Below are positions 30,654 through 39,560 of a DNA stretch of 46,537 nucleotides, piece after piece. Both the position numbers and the translations under genes were made by a program. This stretch comes from Methanocella sp. Its GTDB lineage: Archaea; Halobacteriota; Methanocellia; Methanocellales; Methanocellaceae. The notes below the pieces were generated by a model. The model was not told the origin of the DNA. It ran no database searches and worked only from the letters and a program-made list of their open reading frames with translations. The stretch lies in the NCBI RefSeq assembly GCF_035506375.1, contig NZ_DATJPM010000048.1, positions 1 to 46,537 on the forward strand. The letters run 5' to 3'. How positions within the stretch are numbered: the first letter of the stretch is position 1; every line of letters begins with the position of its first letter.

Positions 30654-31931
30654 ATGGACGGTACCGTTGAACAAAAAGGCAATATTAAGGTGGAGCTGAC
30701 CAATAAAAAGAATGGCTTACTTGAGTTCCGGGTGCGCCCCTCACGGGGCCTGGAGAAGTATTTTATGGCCGATACGTTCTACGTCGGCTACGATAAGGAC
30801 GTCGAGGACGTAAGCGAAAGTATCCTGTATATACCGGTCGTCGCGAACCTGGCCCCCATATCCTGGGCCACCGGGGCGGACATCCATGTAAACACGCTGG
30901 ACCGTACGTTCCTGGAGTCCCTGCGCAAGATAAGGACGATCGTCAATGGCCTGTTCACGGGCTTTTCCTGCGCGGGCGACGTTGTCGTAGACGATGTCAA
31001 AGAGAACCGCTTTGGCAATACCGGCTCGGCCCAGCTATATACCGGCGGCGTCGACTCGTTCACCACCTACGCCCGGCACCTGGAAGAGAAGCCGGAACTC
31101 ATATCCTTTGGCATTTATACGCTCTTCGATAAAAGGCTCCAGCGCCGGATCTTTAACGAATTGTACGCTTTCGCGGGAAAAGAGGCCCTCGCCATCCATC
31201 GGGTAGAGTCGAACATGAACTATACGTTCTTTAATCATACGACGCTCATCTCCGACTTCGACTCCAGCCTGCGAGGCGATTCCTGGTGGGCGAGCGCCCA
31301 GCATGGCCTCGGACTTCTCGGAATATGCGCCCCACTTACGGCGATCCGCAATATGGGCCGGGTCTACATCGCATCGTCGGCCACAAGGGACCGGGCCTTA
31401 GATATCCGCCAGGCCTGGGGCTCGCACCCGGGCATCGACGGCAACGTGGCCTGGGCTGACGTGAAAGCCATCCACGATGGCACCGAGCTGTCCCGGCAGG
31501 ATAAGATACGGTTTGCGATCAAGCCATATATCGAAAAGACCGGCGAATATCCCCATCTTATTGTATGTAATGAAAGAGAGCGCGGGGATGGGCTGAACTG
31601 CGGCCGATGCGAGAAATGTTGCCGCACCATCGTCGGCCTGGCACTTGAAGGCATCGATCCCAACCCGTGCGGGCTCCATGTAGACGATAGGACTTTCGAA
31701 AACATCCGGCGAAAGCTGCTCCTGCGCCCGCTGCGGTTCACGCATATCAAGTATGGCTTATGGAGGGATATCCAGCGCGCTATCCCCGAAAAAGTAAACG
31801 ATGACATATATGGCTCCCGGGAGTTCTTCAAATGGCTCAAGACCTATGTGTTCCCCGAGGACGACGGGAAATACCGGCCGCGGCTGGAGCGGGTCCTGGA
31901 GAAGTGCCTGCAGCTTGGCTTGATTAAATAG
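30654..31931 (+). CDS. QueC-like PP-loop ATPase domain protein, paralogue 1
   Basis: 425 residues. The N-terminal part (about 1-120) is beta-rich and unrecognised. A PP-loop-like ATP motif, T-G-G-V-D-S-F (130-136), follows, as in S-G-G-x-D-S of ATP pyrophosphatases. Later come S-H-P-G-I-D-G-N-V-A-W-A-D (258-270) and a Cys cluster Cys305...C-G-R-C-E-K-C (316-322), spaced like the zinc site of QueC. QueC-type enzymes adenylate a carboxylate or amide to make a nitrile or amide; here the substrate is unknown. The length is about twice that of QueC and no queuosine genes are near. It is the first of three tandem paralogues. Confidence 0.65.
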   Translation: MDGTVEQKGNIKVELTNKKNGLLEFRVRPSRGLEKYFMADTFYVGYDKDVEDVSESILYIPVVANLAPISWATGADIHVNTLDRTFLESLRKIRTIVNGLFTGFSCAGDVVVDDVKENRFGNTGSAQLYTGGVDSFTTYARHLEEKPELISFGIYTLFDKRLQRRIFNELYAFAGKEALAIHRVESNMNYTFFNHTTLISDFDSSLRGDSWWASAQHGLGLLGICAPLTAIRNMGRVYIASSATRDRALDIRQAWGSHPGIDGNVAWADVKAIHDGTELSRQDKIRFAIKPYIEKTGEYPHLIVCNERERGDGLNCGRCEKCCRTIVGLALEGIDPNPCGLHVDDRTFENIRRKLLLRPLRFTHIKYGLWRDIQRAIPEKVNDDIYGSREFFKWLKTYVFPEDDGKYRPRLERVLEKCLQLGLIK

Positions 31932-31945
31932 CCGAAGGGTAGTAT

Positions 31946-33229
31946 ATGCGCCCGTCAAAACCTCTACGGCCCGGGGGCGAGATCCGGGTAAAGCTGGAAG
32001 ATAAAGAGCGTGGCCGCCTGTCGTTCTGCCTGTCATTTTCGGCGTGCGTCGTGCAGTATTTTAATGCAGACCGGCTCTTCGTCAATTATGACGTGGACGT
32101 CGGGGACGTGAGCGAAAGCATCCTCGCCATACCCGCTATCGCGAACGTCGCCCCTGTCGCGTGGGCGGCCGGCGCTAACGTACGTGTAGATGAGCTGGAC
32201 AGCACGTTCTTAAGCTCGCTTCAAAAGGTCAGAAAAGTCATGGAAGCCATGTACCCGGATTTTTCCACTGCCGGCGATATCATTGCGGAACATATAGTCT
32301 CTAACCGGTTTGGCGGCCGTAGCTCGGCCCAGCTATTCACTGGAGGCGTCGATTCTCTGGCGACCTATGCCCGGCACCGGGACGAAAAGCCGGAACTCAT
32401 ATCCCTCGGGCTGTTTAAGCCCTATAGCGAGGCGCTCCAGCAGAGCGTCTACCGGGCACAGGAAGCGTTCGCTCAAAAGGAAGGCGTAAGGCTGCATCGT
32501 GTCGAATCGAACCTCAACTATGCCTTTTTTAACCAGAAAAAGCTCCTCGAGGACCATGGCCAGCATCTGTTCGAGCGCTCCTGGTGGGCCGGAGTCCAGC
32601 ACGGCCTCGGACTCCTGGGAATATGTGCCCCCCTGGCGGCGGTCGGCGGCACGGAAAGGGTCTATATCGGGTCCTCGATGACCAAAGACCAGATGCAGGG
32701 GCCGATGAGGCCCTGGGGCTCTCACCCGCTCATCGACGGGAATGTGGCCTGGGCCGACGTGCAGGCGGTCCACGACGGCGCCGAGTGGTCGAGGCAGGAA
32801 AAGATACGGCACGAGATTAAGCCTTTCATAGAAAAAACCGGCAATTATCCGCCCATCATTGTCTGCGACGAGCCTGGCAGAGGAGACGTACTGAACTGCG
32901 GCCGCTGCGAGAAGTGCAGCCGCACCATCGCCGGCCTGGCCCTTGAGGGCATCGACCCAAACCTCTGCGGGCTCAAGGTCGATAACAGGACCTTCTGCCG
33001 CATCCGGCAAAAGCTCCAGTGGGACCGGCTGATGTTCGCCTATAAGAAGTCGGGCATGTGGAAGGATATCCAGAGCGCGATACCCGCCACGATAGAAGGA
33101 GACGCGTACGGCTCAAAAGAGTTCTTCGAATGGCTCAGGGCCTATAAATTCCCCGACGTATGGGGCAAGAATAAGCCATTTTCCCAGAGATTGCTCCAGA
33201 AGTGCCTGAAATTAGGGATAATCCAGTAA
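31946..33229 (+). CDS. QueC-like PP-loop ATPase domain protein, paralogue 2
   Basis: 427 residues, aligning end to end with both neighbours. It has the PP-loop motif T-G-G-V-D-S-L (about 133-138), the conserved W-W-A-G-V-Q-H-G-L-G-L-L-G-I-C block (about 214-228), S-H-P-L-I-D-G-N-V-A-W-A-D and the zinc-like C-G-R-C-E-K-C-S-R-T-I cluster. It starts 14 nt after paralogue 1, with GAAGGGT before the ATG, so both are on one transcript. The N-terminal 30 residues and the extreme C terminus differ most among the copies. It is presumed to act on a related but different substrate; this is inference. Confidence 0.65.
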   Translation: MRPSKPLRPGGEIRVKLEDKERGRLSFCLSFSACVVQYFNADRLFVNYDVDVGDVSESILAIPAIANVAPVAWAAGANVRVDELDSTFLSSLQKVRKVMEAMYPDFSTAGDIIAEHIVSNRFGGRSSAQLFTGGVDSLATYARHRDEKPELISLGLFKPYSEALQQSVYRAQEAFAQKEGVRLHRVESNLNYAFFNQKKLLEDHGQHLFERSWWAGVQHGLGLLGICAPLAAVGGTERVYIGSSMTKDQMQGPMRPWGSHPLIDGNVAWADVQAVHDGAEWSRQEKIRHEIKPFIEKTGNYPPIIVCDEPGRGDVLNCGRCEKCSRTIAGLALEGIDPNLCGLKVDNRTFCRIRQKLQWDRLMFAYKKSGMWKDIQSAIPATIEGDAYGSKEFFEWLRAYKFPDVWGKNKPFSQRLLQKCLKLGIIQ

Positions 33230-33286
33230 GTTGGCTGGAAAAATATAAATTTATTATTATATTATATATTTATACCTGGTGCCCTT

Positions 33287-34570
33287 ATGCTGTCCGGAAA
33301 TGCGTCTAAGCCAAAAGGCGATATATACGTAGAGTTGATTGAAAAAAAGGCTGGAAGACTATCATTTAAGCTGTCATACTCGCCCGGCCTGAAAAAATAT
33401 TTTAAAAAGGACCTGTTCTCGCTAAGATACGACAGGAACATCGAGGATGTTCCCGAAAGTATCCTCTATATCCCTGCCATCGCCAACGTGGCGCCCGTAT
33501 CCTGGGCGACGGGCGCTGACCTGCATGTAAAAGAGCTTGATGCCACGTTCATCGAGTCCCTGCGCACGATAAAGGCCGTCATGAAGGACATGTACCCGGA
33601 TTTTTTCTGCACGGGCGACATCAATGTCGGGCTTGCGGTCAATAATCATTTCGGGAATAAGGGATCTGCCCAGCTATTCACGAGCGGCATCGACTCTTTC
33701 GCCACTTTTGCCCGGCACCGGGACGAGAAGCCGGCACTCATCACCATGGGGATATACGCCCCGTACAGCGAATCCCTTCAGCGTTTGATATATGGTGAAA
33801 TGGTCAGGTTCGCGAAAAAAGAAGGCGTGGCGCTCCACCGCATTGAATCGGATTACATGAATGATTTCTTTAACCAGAAAAGCCTCCTGGCAGACTATGG
33901 CAGGTACCTGCACGAGGCCTCCTGGTGGGCGACCGTCCAGCACGGCCTCGGGCTTTTAGGGATCTGCGCGCCCGTGACGGCGATGAGCGATATTCAAAGG
34001 ATCTATATCGCCTCGTCGATGTCGAAGGGCAATAACAAGGCCTGGTGGAACTCCTGGGGCTCGCACCCGCGCATAGACGATAATGTGGCCTGGGCGGACG
34101 TAAGAGCCGTACACGATGGCGTGGAGCTGTCGCGGCAGGAAAAGATCGCGAATTTCATTAAGCCTTACATAGAGAAGACCGGGAATTATCCGACGATCAT
34201 CGTCTGCAACGAGCCATTCAGGGGAGACGTTTATAACTGCGGCCGCTGCGAGAAATGCAGCCGCACCATCGTCGGCCTGTCCCTGGAAGGCATTGACCCT
34301 AACCGGTGCGGGTTCAGCGTGAGCGGCAGGACATTCGAGCGAATTAAGCAAAAATTGCTCATGCGGCCGCTCCGGTTCATCTATAAGCAGCCGAACATGT
34401 GGCGGGATATCCAGAATAGCATCCCGGACACCATCGAGAACGACCTGAACGGCTCGAAGGCGTTTTTTGAATGGCTCAGGACCTTCGAGATAGCGGATGA
34501 CCGGCGAAAGAGCCGGCCAATCTCCCAGAGAGTACTGGAAAAGTGCCTGCAGCTAGGGATCATCCAGTAA
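33287..34570 (+). CDS. QueC-like PP-loop ATPase domain protein, paralogue 3
   Basis: 427 residues. The PP-loop motif is slightly changed, T-S-G-I-D-S-F (about 133-139), which still keeps the Gly-x-Asp-Ser core. The W-W-A-T-V-Q-H-G-L-G block, S-H-P-R-I-D-D-N-V-A-W-A-D and the C-G-R-C-E-K-C-S-R cluster are all kept. A 57-nt AT-rich gap with TATA-like sequence (about 33241-33272) precedes it, so it may have its own promoter. All key residues are intact, so none of the three copies looks dead. An amino-acid-type transporter gene set follows 120 nt downstream on the same strand. Confidence 0.65.
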   Translation: MLSGNASKPKGDIYVELIEKKAGRLSFKLSYSPGLKKYFKKDLFSLRYDRNIEDVPESILYIPAIANVAPVSWATGADLHVKELDATFIESLRTIKAVMKDMYPDFFCTGDINVGLAVNNHFGNKGSAQLFTSGIDSFATFARHRDEKPALITMGIYAPYSESLQRLIYGEMVRFAKKEGVALHRIESDYMNDFFNQKSLLADYGRYLHEASWWATVQHGLGLLGICAPVTAMSDIQRIYIASSMSKGNNKAWWNSWGSHPRIDDNVAWADVRAVHDGVELSRQEKIANFIKPYIEKTGNYPTIIVCNEPFRGDVYNCGRCEKCSRTIVGLSLEGIDPNRCGFSVSGRTFERIKQKLLMRPLRFIYKQPNMWRDIQNSIPDTIENDLNGSKAFFEWLRTFEIADDRRKSRPISQRVLEKCLQLGIIQ

Positions 34571-34690
34571 ATGCCTGGCCAGCATCAGGCGAATGCCAAA
34601 GCTTTAATATTATTAAAATATTAATTATATAATAATTGCTTAATATAATATTCGATCGTTATCACGACGAATGTTCCTGGATGTACCGAT

Positions 34691-35551
34691 ATGAAAAAGA
34701 GAGGTCTTAATTGGAGAAGAGATGCAGAAAAATTCGCTTTAGCGATTCTGGCCGTTTGTCTGCTGATGGTCGCCCTGTCCGGCTGTACGAGCTCTTCGAT
34801 GCAGCCTACACGGAATTTTACGACGATAACGCCTGGCATGCTCGAGGTCGTGACCGGGTCGACCAATGCCCCGTTCGTCTGGATCAACACATCGGTCAGC
34901 GACCCGCAGGAAAGATACACCGGCTTCGACGTCGATCTGATGCGGGAGATCGCGAAGGAGCTCAAATGCCAGGTCGAGTTCGTGAGCCAGCCTTTCAGCA
35001 CGATCATCACGTCCGTGCAGGCGGGGCAGTATGACTGCGCCATCGACTCGCTCTCGATCACGGGCGAAAGGCAGACCCGTGTAGCCTTCTCCGATCCGTA
35101 CTATATGGCACAGCAGTCAATACTCGTCAGGGCCAACGACTCGTCGATAAACAATGCCAGCGACCTGGTGGCAAAGGGCAAGCTCATCTGCGTCCAGAGC
35201 GGCACCACGGGTGAAGCTGCGGCCAGGAACCTGCCGGGAGTTAACCCTGCGAATATCAAGTCATATGAGCGTTATAATGACATGCTTACCGAACTCCAAC
35301 TTGGCTCCGTTGACGCGGTCATCATGGACTATCCCATCAATCAGTATTATTCTGACATATACGCCGGGTCCTTCAAGTTCACGGGACAGCTTTTCCCGGA
35401 AAAGGAGCCCTATGCCATCGTCATCAATAAGGAGAACGTAAAGCTCACCGCCGCGATCGATCGAGCGCTGGCGAATATAAAGGCCGACGGCCGGTACGAG
35501 GCGCTATTGAATAAATACCACCTGGACGCGACTTCTGCATTTAGCGGTTAA
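34691..35551 (+). CDS. Amino-acid ABC transporter substrate-binding lipoprotein 1
   Basis: 286 residues. It has an N-terminal signal with lipobox L-S-G-C (Cys near residue 32) and a Ser-rich linker. The mature part is a type II periplasmic binding fold of the polar amino acid (SBP_bac_3) family: Y-T-G-F-D-V-D-L-M-R-E-I-A (about 77-89), D-C-A-I-D-S-L-S-I-T (about 117-126), R-V-A-F-S-D-P-Y-Y and V-I-M-D-Y-P. It is anchored outside the membrane and delivers ligand to the permease. It forms a row with a close paralogue and a permease. Confidence 0.88.
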   Translation: MKKRGLNWRRDAEKFALAILAVCLLMVALSGCTSSSMQPTRNFTTITPGMLEVVTGSTNAPFVWINTSVSDPQERYTGFDVDLMREIAKELKCQVEFVSQPFSTIITSVQAGQYDCAIDSLSITGERQTRVAFSDPYYMAQQSILVRANDSSINNASDLVAKGKLICVQSGTTGEAAARNLPGVNPANIKSYERYNDMLTELQLGSVDAVIMDYPINQYYSDIYAGSFKFTGQLFPEKEPYAIVINKENVKLTAAIDRALANIKADGRYEALLNKYHLDATSAFSG

Positions 35552-35594
35552 GGCGAAAATGGTCCAACAACAGGAATTGGGAGGGTATGATTAA

Positions 35595-36434
35595 ATGAAA
35601 AGACAAACCATGATGGCTTTTTTTGCCATTCTCATCTGCATAGCCTATATGTTATTCAGCGGGTGCACGAGCTCTTCGGCCCCCGATATTCGGGCGATGA
35701 ATTTTACGACGATCACTCCGGGTAAGCTATCCGTGGCGACCGGCACGTCTTACCCGCCGTTCGTCTGGATCAACACGTCGGAAAGCGACCCCCAGGCAAG
35801 ATATACGGGCTTTGAGATCGACCTGATGCGGGAGATCGCGAAGGAGCTGAACTGCCCGGTCGAGTTCACCAGCCAGCCCTTCAGTGCCATCATCACGGCG
35901 ATCCAGGCGAAGCAGTATGACTGCGCCATCGATAGCCTGTCCATCACGGGAGATCGGCAGACCAAGGTATCCTTCTCGGACCCGTATTACTATATCCAGC
36001 AATCCATCCTCGCACGGGCGGACGATAATTCGATCACGGACCCGTCCGACCTCGCGGCTAAGAATAAAACTGTGGTCGCCAGCCCGGCTTCGACTGGCAT
36101 GGACCTCGCAAGGAACGGGCTGGGCATCAAGCAGGAGAACATCAAGACATACGGGCACATAAGGGACGCGATACCGGAGCTGAAGATCGGCGCCGTGGAT
36201 GCCATCGTAATGGATTACCCGACGGCCAGAAGCTACTATGACGCATACCCCGGCTCGTTCAAGTTCGTCGGCCAGCCCTTCCCGCAGAAGGAGCCCTATG
36301 GCATTATCGCCAATAAGGAGAACACGAAGCTGATCGCCGCGATCAACCTCGCGCTGGCAAAGATCAGGGCCGATGGCCGGTATGACAACCTATTAAATAA
36401 GTATCACCTGGAAAATATGTCAGCCAGCCCATAA
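35595..36434 (+). CDS. Amino-acid ABC transporter substrate-binding lipoprotein 2
   Basis: 279 residues, a close paralogue of the previous gene over the full length, with lipobox F-S-G-C (Cys near residue 24). The binding-fold blocks repeat almost identically: R-Y-T-G-F-E-I-D-L-M-R-E-I-A, D-C-A-I-D-S-L-S-I-T-G and F-S-D-P-Y-Y. Differences cluster around residues 140-200, which probably alter ligand choice. It lies 43 nt after copy 1 and 21 nt before the permease, so co-transcription is likely. Confidence 0.88.
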   Translation: MKRQTMMAFFAILICIAYMLFSGCTSSSAPDIRAMNFTTITPGKLSVATGTSYPPFVWINTSESDPQARYTGFEIDLMREIAKELNCPVEFTSQPFSAIITAIQAKQYDCAIDSLSITGDRQTKVSFSDPYYYIQQSILARADDNSITDPSDLAAKNKTVVASPASTGMDLARNGLGIKQENIKTYGHIRDAIPELKIGAVDAIVMDYPTARSYYDAYPGSFKFVGQPFPQKEPYGIIANKENTKLIAAINLALAKIRADGRYDNLLNKYHLENMSASP

Positions 36435-36455
36435 GCGGGAGGGAAGCCTGGAAGC

Positions 36456-37604
36456 ATGCCTAAAAAATGGGCGCCGCTGCTCATAACGGTCTTCTTTGCC
36501 ATTATGGTAGCGACGCTCATGGCCTCCACGGGCTGGGCTAATGCGGGCTTACAAAAAAATGCCGGGCCCGACACTAAATCTTCCTCATCGTGGGATGGGC
36601 CCATGCAACCGGTTACGATCACCGTCCTGGAAAATACTGAGGCCCGGAGCAAGGTCGCCGGCGCGAAGGTCTATATCGACGGGATGCTTGTCGGGGAAAC
36701 CAATACTGCGGAAGGAAAACTGGTCGTGCCGGTCGGGCCCGGCGAACATACCGTTATTGTCAGTAAGACAGGCCTGGAAAATTCCACGGCGATCGTATCG
36801 TCGGCCGCTGAAGGGAACTATACGTTCCTGATGGCGGGCGCGGGTAAAAAATATTCGATATTCGACCTTGACGTCTTCTTCTACGCGCTTTCAAAGGAGC
36901 TCGAATACGGGGCCGTCAATACCATAGTGCTTTCCGTAATTTCCACGATCATCGGCCTGGCCATTGGACTCATCATGGGCATCGGGCGGATATCGGCCAA
37001 CCGCGTTACCCGCGGGCTGGCATCGATCTATGTCGAGGGAATTCGCGGCATACCGATGCTGTTATTGCTGCTGTTCATAAAGTACGGCCTGCCATTCTTT
37101 ATCCTGGATACGTTCGGCGTCCAGCTGGTCCTGGACGCGTTCGCCGCCTGCGTGATCGCCATATCGATGAATTGCGGGGCATATATGGCGGAGATCTTCA
37201 AGGCCGGCATCAACGCCATCGGCAAGAGCCAGATGGAGGCAGCCCGGTCGCTCGGCATGAGCTACTGGCAGGCCCTGCGGTTCATCATCATGCCCCAGGC
37301 GGTGAAGGTCGTCCTGCCCGCGCTGGGGAACGAGTTCATATCCGTCATCAAAGGCTCGTCCATCGCCCTGGTCATCGCCTACCCGGAGATCGTGTGGTGG
37401 TCGAACAACATCGGGGCCGAGGCCTATAATACGTTCATGCCCCTGGTGGCCGCGGGAATCATTTACCTGTGTATGACCGTCCCGCTCAGCAATTACATCC
37501 AGCGTATCGAGAGCCGGATGGGCGCGGGCAACGCTCAGGAGCAAAAACAGGGCTCGCTGCAAAGGAAAGAAAAAGCGGATGCGGCTCTCGAAGGCACGAT
37601 CTGA
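36456..37604 (+). CDS. Amino-acid ABC permease with an N-terminal PEGA-like domain
   Basis: 382 residues. The N terminus has a signal/anchor span (about 8-28) and an extracellular beta domain (about 48-125; A-K-V-Y-I-D-G-M-L-V-G-E-T, G-E-H-T-V-I-V-S-K-T-G) resembling PEGA domains. The C-terminal 220 residues are a HisM/GlnP-type permease with about five spans and the EAA loop M-E-A-A-R-S-L-G-M-S-Y-W-Q-A-L (about 262-276). The PEGA-permease fusion is unusual. No ATPase (GlnQ) gene follows: the next gene is convergent and starts a different function. Confidence 0.85.
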   Translation: MPKKWAPLLITVFFAIMVATLMASTGWANAGLQKNAGPDTKSSSSWDGPMQPVTITVLENTEARSKVAGAKVYIDGMLVGETNTAEGKLVVPVGPGEHTVIVSKTGLENSTAIVSSAAEGNYTFLMAGAGKKYSIFDLDVFFYALSKELEYGAVNTIVLSVISTIIGLAIGLIMGIGRISANRVTRGLASIYVEGIRGIPMLLLLLFIKYGLPFFILDTFGVQLVLDAFAACVIAISMNCGAYMAEIFKAGINAIGKSQMEAARSLGMSYWQALRFIIMPQAVKVVLPALGNEFISVIKGSSIALVIAYPEIVWWSNNIGAEAYNTFMPLVAAGIIYLCMTVPLSNYIQRIESRMGAGNAQEQKQGSLQRKEKADAALEGTI

Positions 37605-37606
37605 GG

Positions 37607-38731
37607 CTAGAGCTTTTTCGCCGTGATGATGGGCGCTTTTTTCGCAACGGATACCCGACGCATGATATCGCCCTTTACCCGGGATACTTCGTAGTGAAGT
37701 TTTCTATCAAAGGACTGATAAAGCGAATTCAGCCTCATCGCCGGAGTCGGCGGGCGCTGGAATATCCCGGCGCTGTAGCTCTGGAGGTCTTTCATGATCA
37801 TATCCGGCTGCATTGCCGTTTCGCCTTCCGGCAACAATTCCTTGAGCCGCTCCACGTGCCGGAATAGCGTTTGCCGGTCACGTGCGACTCTCGTGCTATA
37901 ATCCGGAAGATCATCGCACAGACGTTCAAACGTATCTTTCATGCCATTGAAGCCCCGGAAAACATATTCCTGTAGCCCGCGGTCCTCCATGAAAGCGCTC
38001 ATCTTCTCATCGTAGCCCAGCACGATGAATGGCGTATTATGGGCATACGCGAAGATGGCGCCGTGTAGCGAACTGGTGATGAGGCGGTCGATCCGGCCCA
38101 TCAGAGTAAATATCTCCAGGGGACTGAGCAGCGGGAGGATGACGGAATTCGGGATGCCGGCGCTGAGCCTCTGCATATAGCGGTAGTCCTGGTTGTAATG
38201 GGTGATCGGTATAAAATAGACCGTGTAGGGGAGCGACGAGGCCCAGCCGGTAAAAGCCTTCTCCTCCCTTGCGCCCATCATGCCCGGCAGGAGATGAACG
38301 CCGAGCGCAGGGCTTTTAATTCTGATTGGAAAGTCTTCCATGTCTTCAAGGAGCAGGGTCGTGCATGGAACGACGTGGGCCGTGTTGCGTAAGCGGTACA
38401 GCTTTTCCCGGTCGCATTTACTTCGCACTGTGACGTACCGGTAGTCCTCAAGGTAGCCCAGGTCACGGGGCCTTCCCACGATCCCTGCGGCGTTGAGGAT
38501 GTGGGGGCCGGGGACCCGGAAATTATCATAAAAATAGTCGGGGCGTGGGCGGATGATATGGCCGCCGCCGATGACGATCGTTTCGTAGTCGGCCGCCTTG
38601 AAGCAGCCGGGGAAAAGCACCTCGAAGCGGACACCGGCCTCGTTGAGTATTTTAATCATACTGAGGCCGATCGCCGCGTCGCCGGTATTATTACTCAGGT
38701 TATCGTATAGCAAGCCCGCCTTTCCCGACAT
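37607..38731 (-). CDS. Polysaccharide pyruvyl transferase family protein
   Basis: 374 residues. Family features are N-N-T-G-D-A-A-I-G near residue 14, I-G-G-G-H-I near 53 and the C-terminal I-T-S-S-L-H-G-A-I-F-A-Y-A-H-N-T-P-F (about 218-235), which belongs to the CsaB/WcaK-like fold. Members add ketal-linked pyruvate to cell-surface polysaccharides. The C-terminal 80 residues are basic and helical. It is convergent with the permease (stops 2 nt apart). The acceptor polymer is unknown, and no glycosyltransferases are in the window. Confidence 0.85.
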   Translation of the reverse strand: MSGKAGLLYDNLSNNTGDAAIGLSMIKILNEAGVRFEVLFPGCFKAADYETIVIGGGHIIRPRPDYFYDNFRVPGPHILNAAGIVGRPRDLGYLEDYRYVTVRSKCDREKLYRLRNTAHVVPCTTLLLEDMEDFPIRIKSPALGVHLLPGMMGAREEKAFTGWASSLPYTVYFIPITHYNQDYRYMQRLSAGIPNSVILPLLSPLEIFTLMGRIDRLITSSLHGAIFAYAHNTPFIVLGYDEKMSAFMEDRGLQEYVFRGFNGMKDTFERLCDDLPDYSTRVARDRQTLFRHVERLKELLPEGETAMQPDMIMKDLQSYSAGIFQRPPTPAMRLNSLYQSFDRKLHYEVSRVKGDIMRRVSVAKKAPIITAKKL

Positions 38732-38882
38732 GCATGCCCACCAAATTTATATTAAGTTAATTATTATAAAATATATGTATATAAAATTAATACTACCCGT
38801 TTAGCCGATATTACGCCAGTGGAATAACGAAAAGAAATAAATTACATAAGAGATTGATTAATTTGAGTCGATCATTTAAGGC

Positions 38883-38900
38883 GCCGCCCAGGAGGGCGGC
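38883..38900 (+). promoter_or_regulatory. GC-rich hairpin with GGAGG in its loop and 3' arm
   Basis: GCCGCCC (38883-38889) pairs with GGGCGGC (38894-38900) around the loop AGGA, in an otherwise AT-rich leader. GGAGG spans loop and stem, but it is 23 nt from the ATG at 38918, too far for a normal ribosome site. Confidence 0.35.
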
Positions 38901-38917
38901 AAAAGGCGCGTGTAAAC

Positions 38918-39340
38918 ATGGGAATATTCGATGGCAGAACGGGCAAAAAGGAAAAGAGCGATGAAATGATCCTTGAGCCGCACGAGGGCGGCTATAAGCG
39001 GAAAGGCGGTCATGGCTCCCGGATAAGCCGGGTCTGCGTATATTTTGACCGGGCGACGCCACTGGAGGACGAGCGGGAGCTGCTCCGGAGCATCATCAAG
39101 GAATCGGGCCTTTCGAACGATATCGCCCCCGGCGCCTTAATATCCACGAAATATGATGCCGTGCCTGGCATCAATGAGTACATTGCCCGGGGCGAGATGC
39201 CCGAAAGCCTGAACGCCTACGTGATGGCGCAGGCAATGCTGGAGGGGCTGGCGCGCGGGCAGGCCGATATGGCGAAGCTGGCCGTGAATCCCGTCAATTA
39301 CCGGGGCCACAAGGGAGTGCTCGTCTACAAAGAGGCCTAA
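38918..39340 (+). CDS. Hypothetical protein
   Basis: 140 residues. A basic, glycine-rich N terminus (G-G-Y-K-R-K-G-G-H-G, about 24-33) is followed by a mixed alpha/beta region and a helical Ala/Met-rich segment (S-L-N-A-Y-V-M-A-Q-A-M-L-E-G-L, about 100-114). There is no signal peptide, membrane span or known motif, and I do not recognise the family. It follows a hairpin in its 5' leader and ends on top of a cupin remnant on the other strand. Codon use matches neighbours. Confidence 0.55.
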   Translation: MGIFDGRTGKKEKSDEMILEPHEGGYKRKGGHGSRISRVCVYFDRATPLEDERELLRSIIKESGLSNDIAPGALISTKYDAVPGINEYIARGEMPESLNAYVMAQAMLEGLARGQADMAKLAVNPVNYRGHKGVLVYKEA

Positions 39341-39560
39341 ATATAGCCGACGTCGACGAGAAGAAGCTCGGCGTCATCGCGTGAGTTTACTTTTATGTGA
39401 GGCTCTAGGTGGATCTCCGCGGCCCCGAATCCGGCAGCTCTTTATCATTTAGGGCCACAGGGCGGCCTTCGACGACATAAAAATAGCCTCCACGGCCATC
39501 CTGGAACGAATGCTCGACGGAATGGCCGTACTCTAAAAAGCTCAAGTATAAATGAACCAT
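39337..39560 (-). pseudogene. Pirin/cupin C-terminal remnant, truncated and frameshifted
   Basis: Read on the minus strand from about 39560, the first 43 codons or so (L-S-F-L-E-Y-G-H-S-V-E-H, G-G-Y-F-Y-V-V-E-G, L-N-D-K-E-L-P) match the C-terminal cupin half of pirin/YhaK-type proteins. Near 39425 the frame breaks. The next frame continues A-A-E-I-H-L-E-P-H...D-D-A-E-L-L-L-V-D-V to a stop at 39337, just as expected for that domain. The N-terminal cupin is absent. Pirin-family proteins are metal-binding, some with quercetinase activity. This copy is clearly decayed. Confidence 0.65.
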
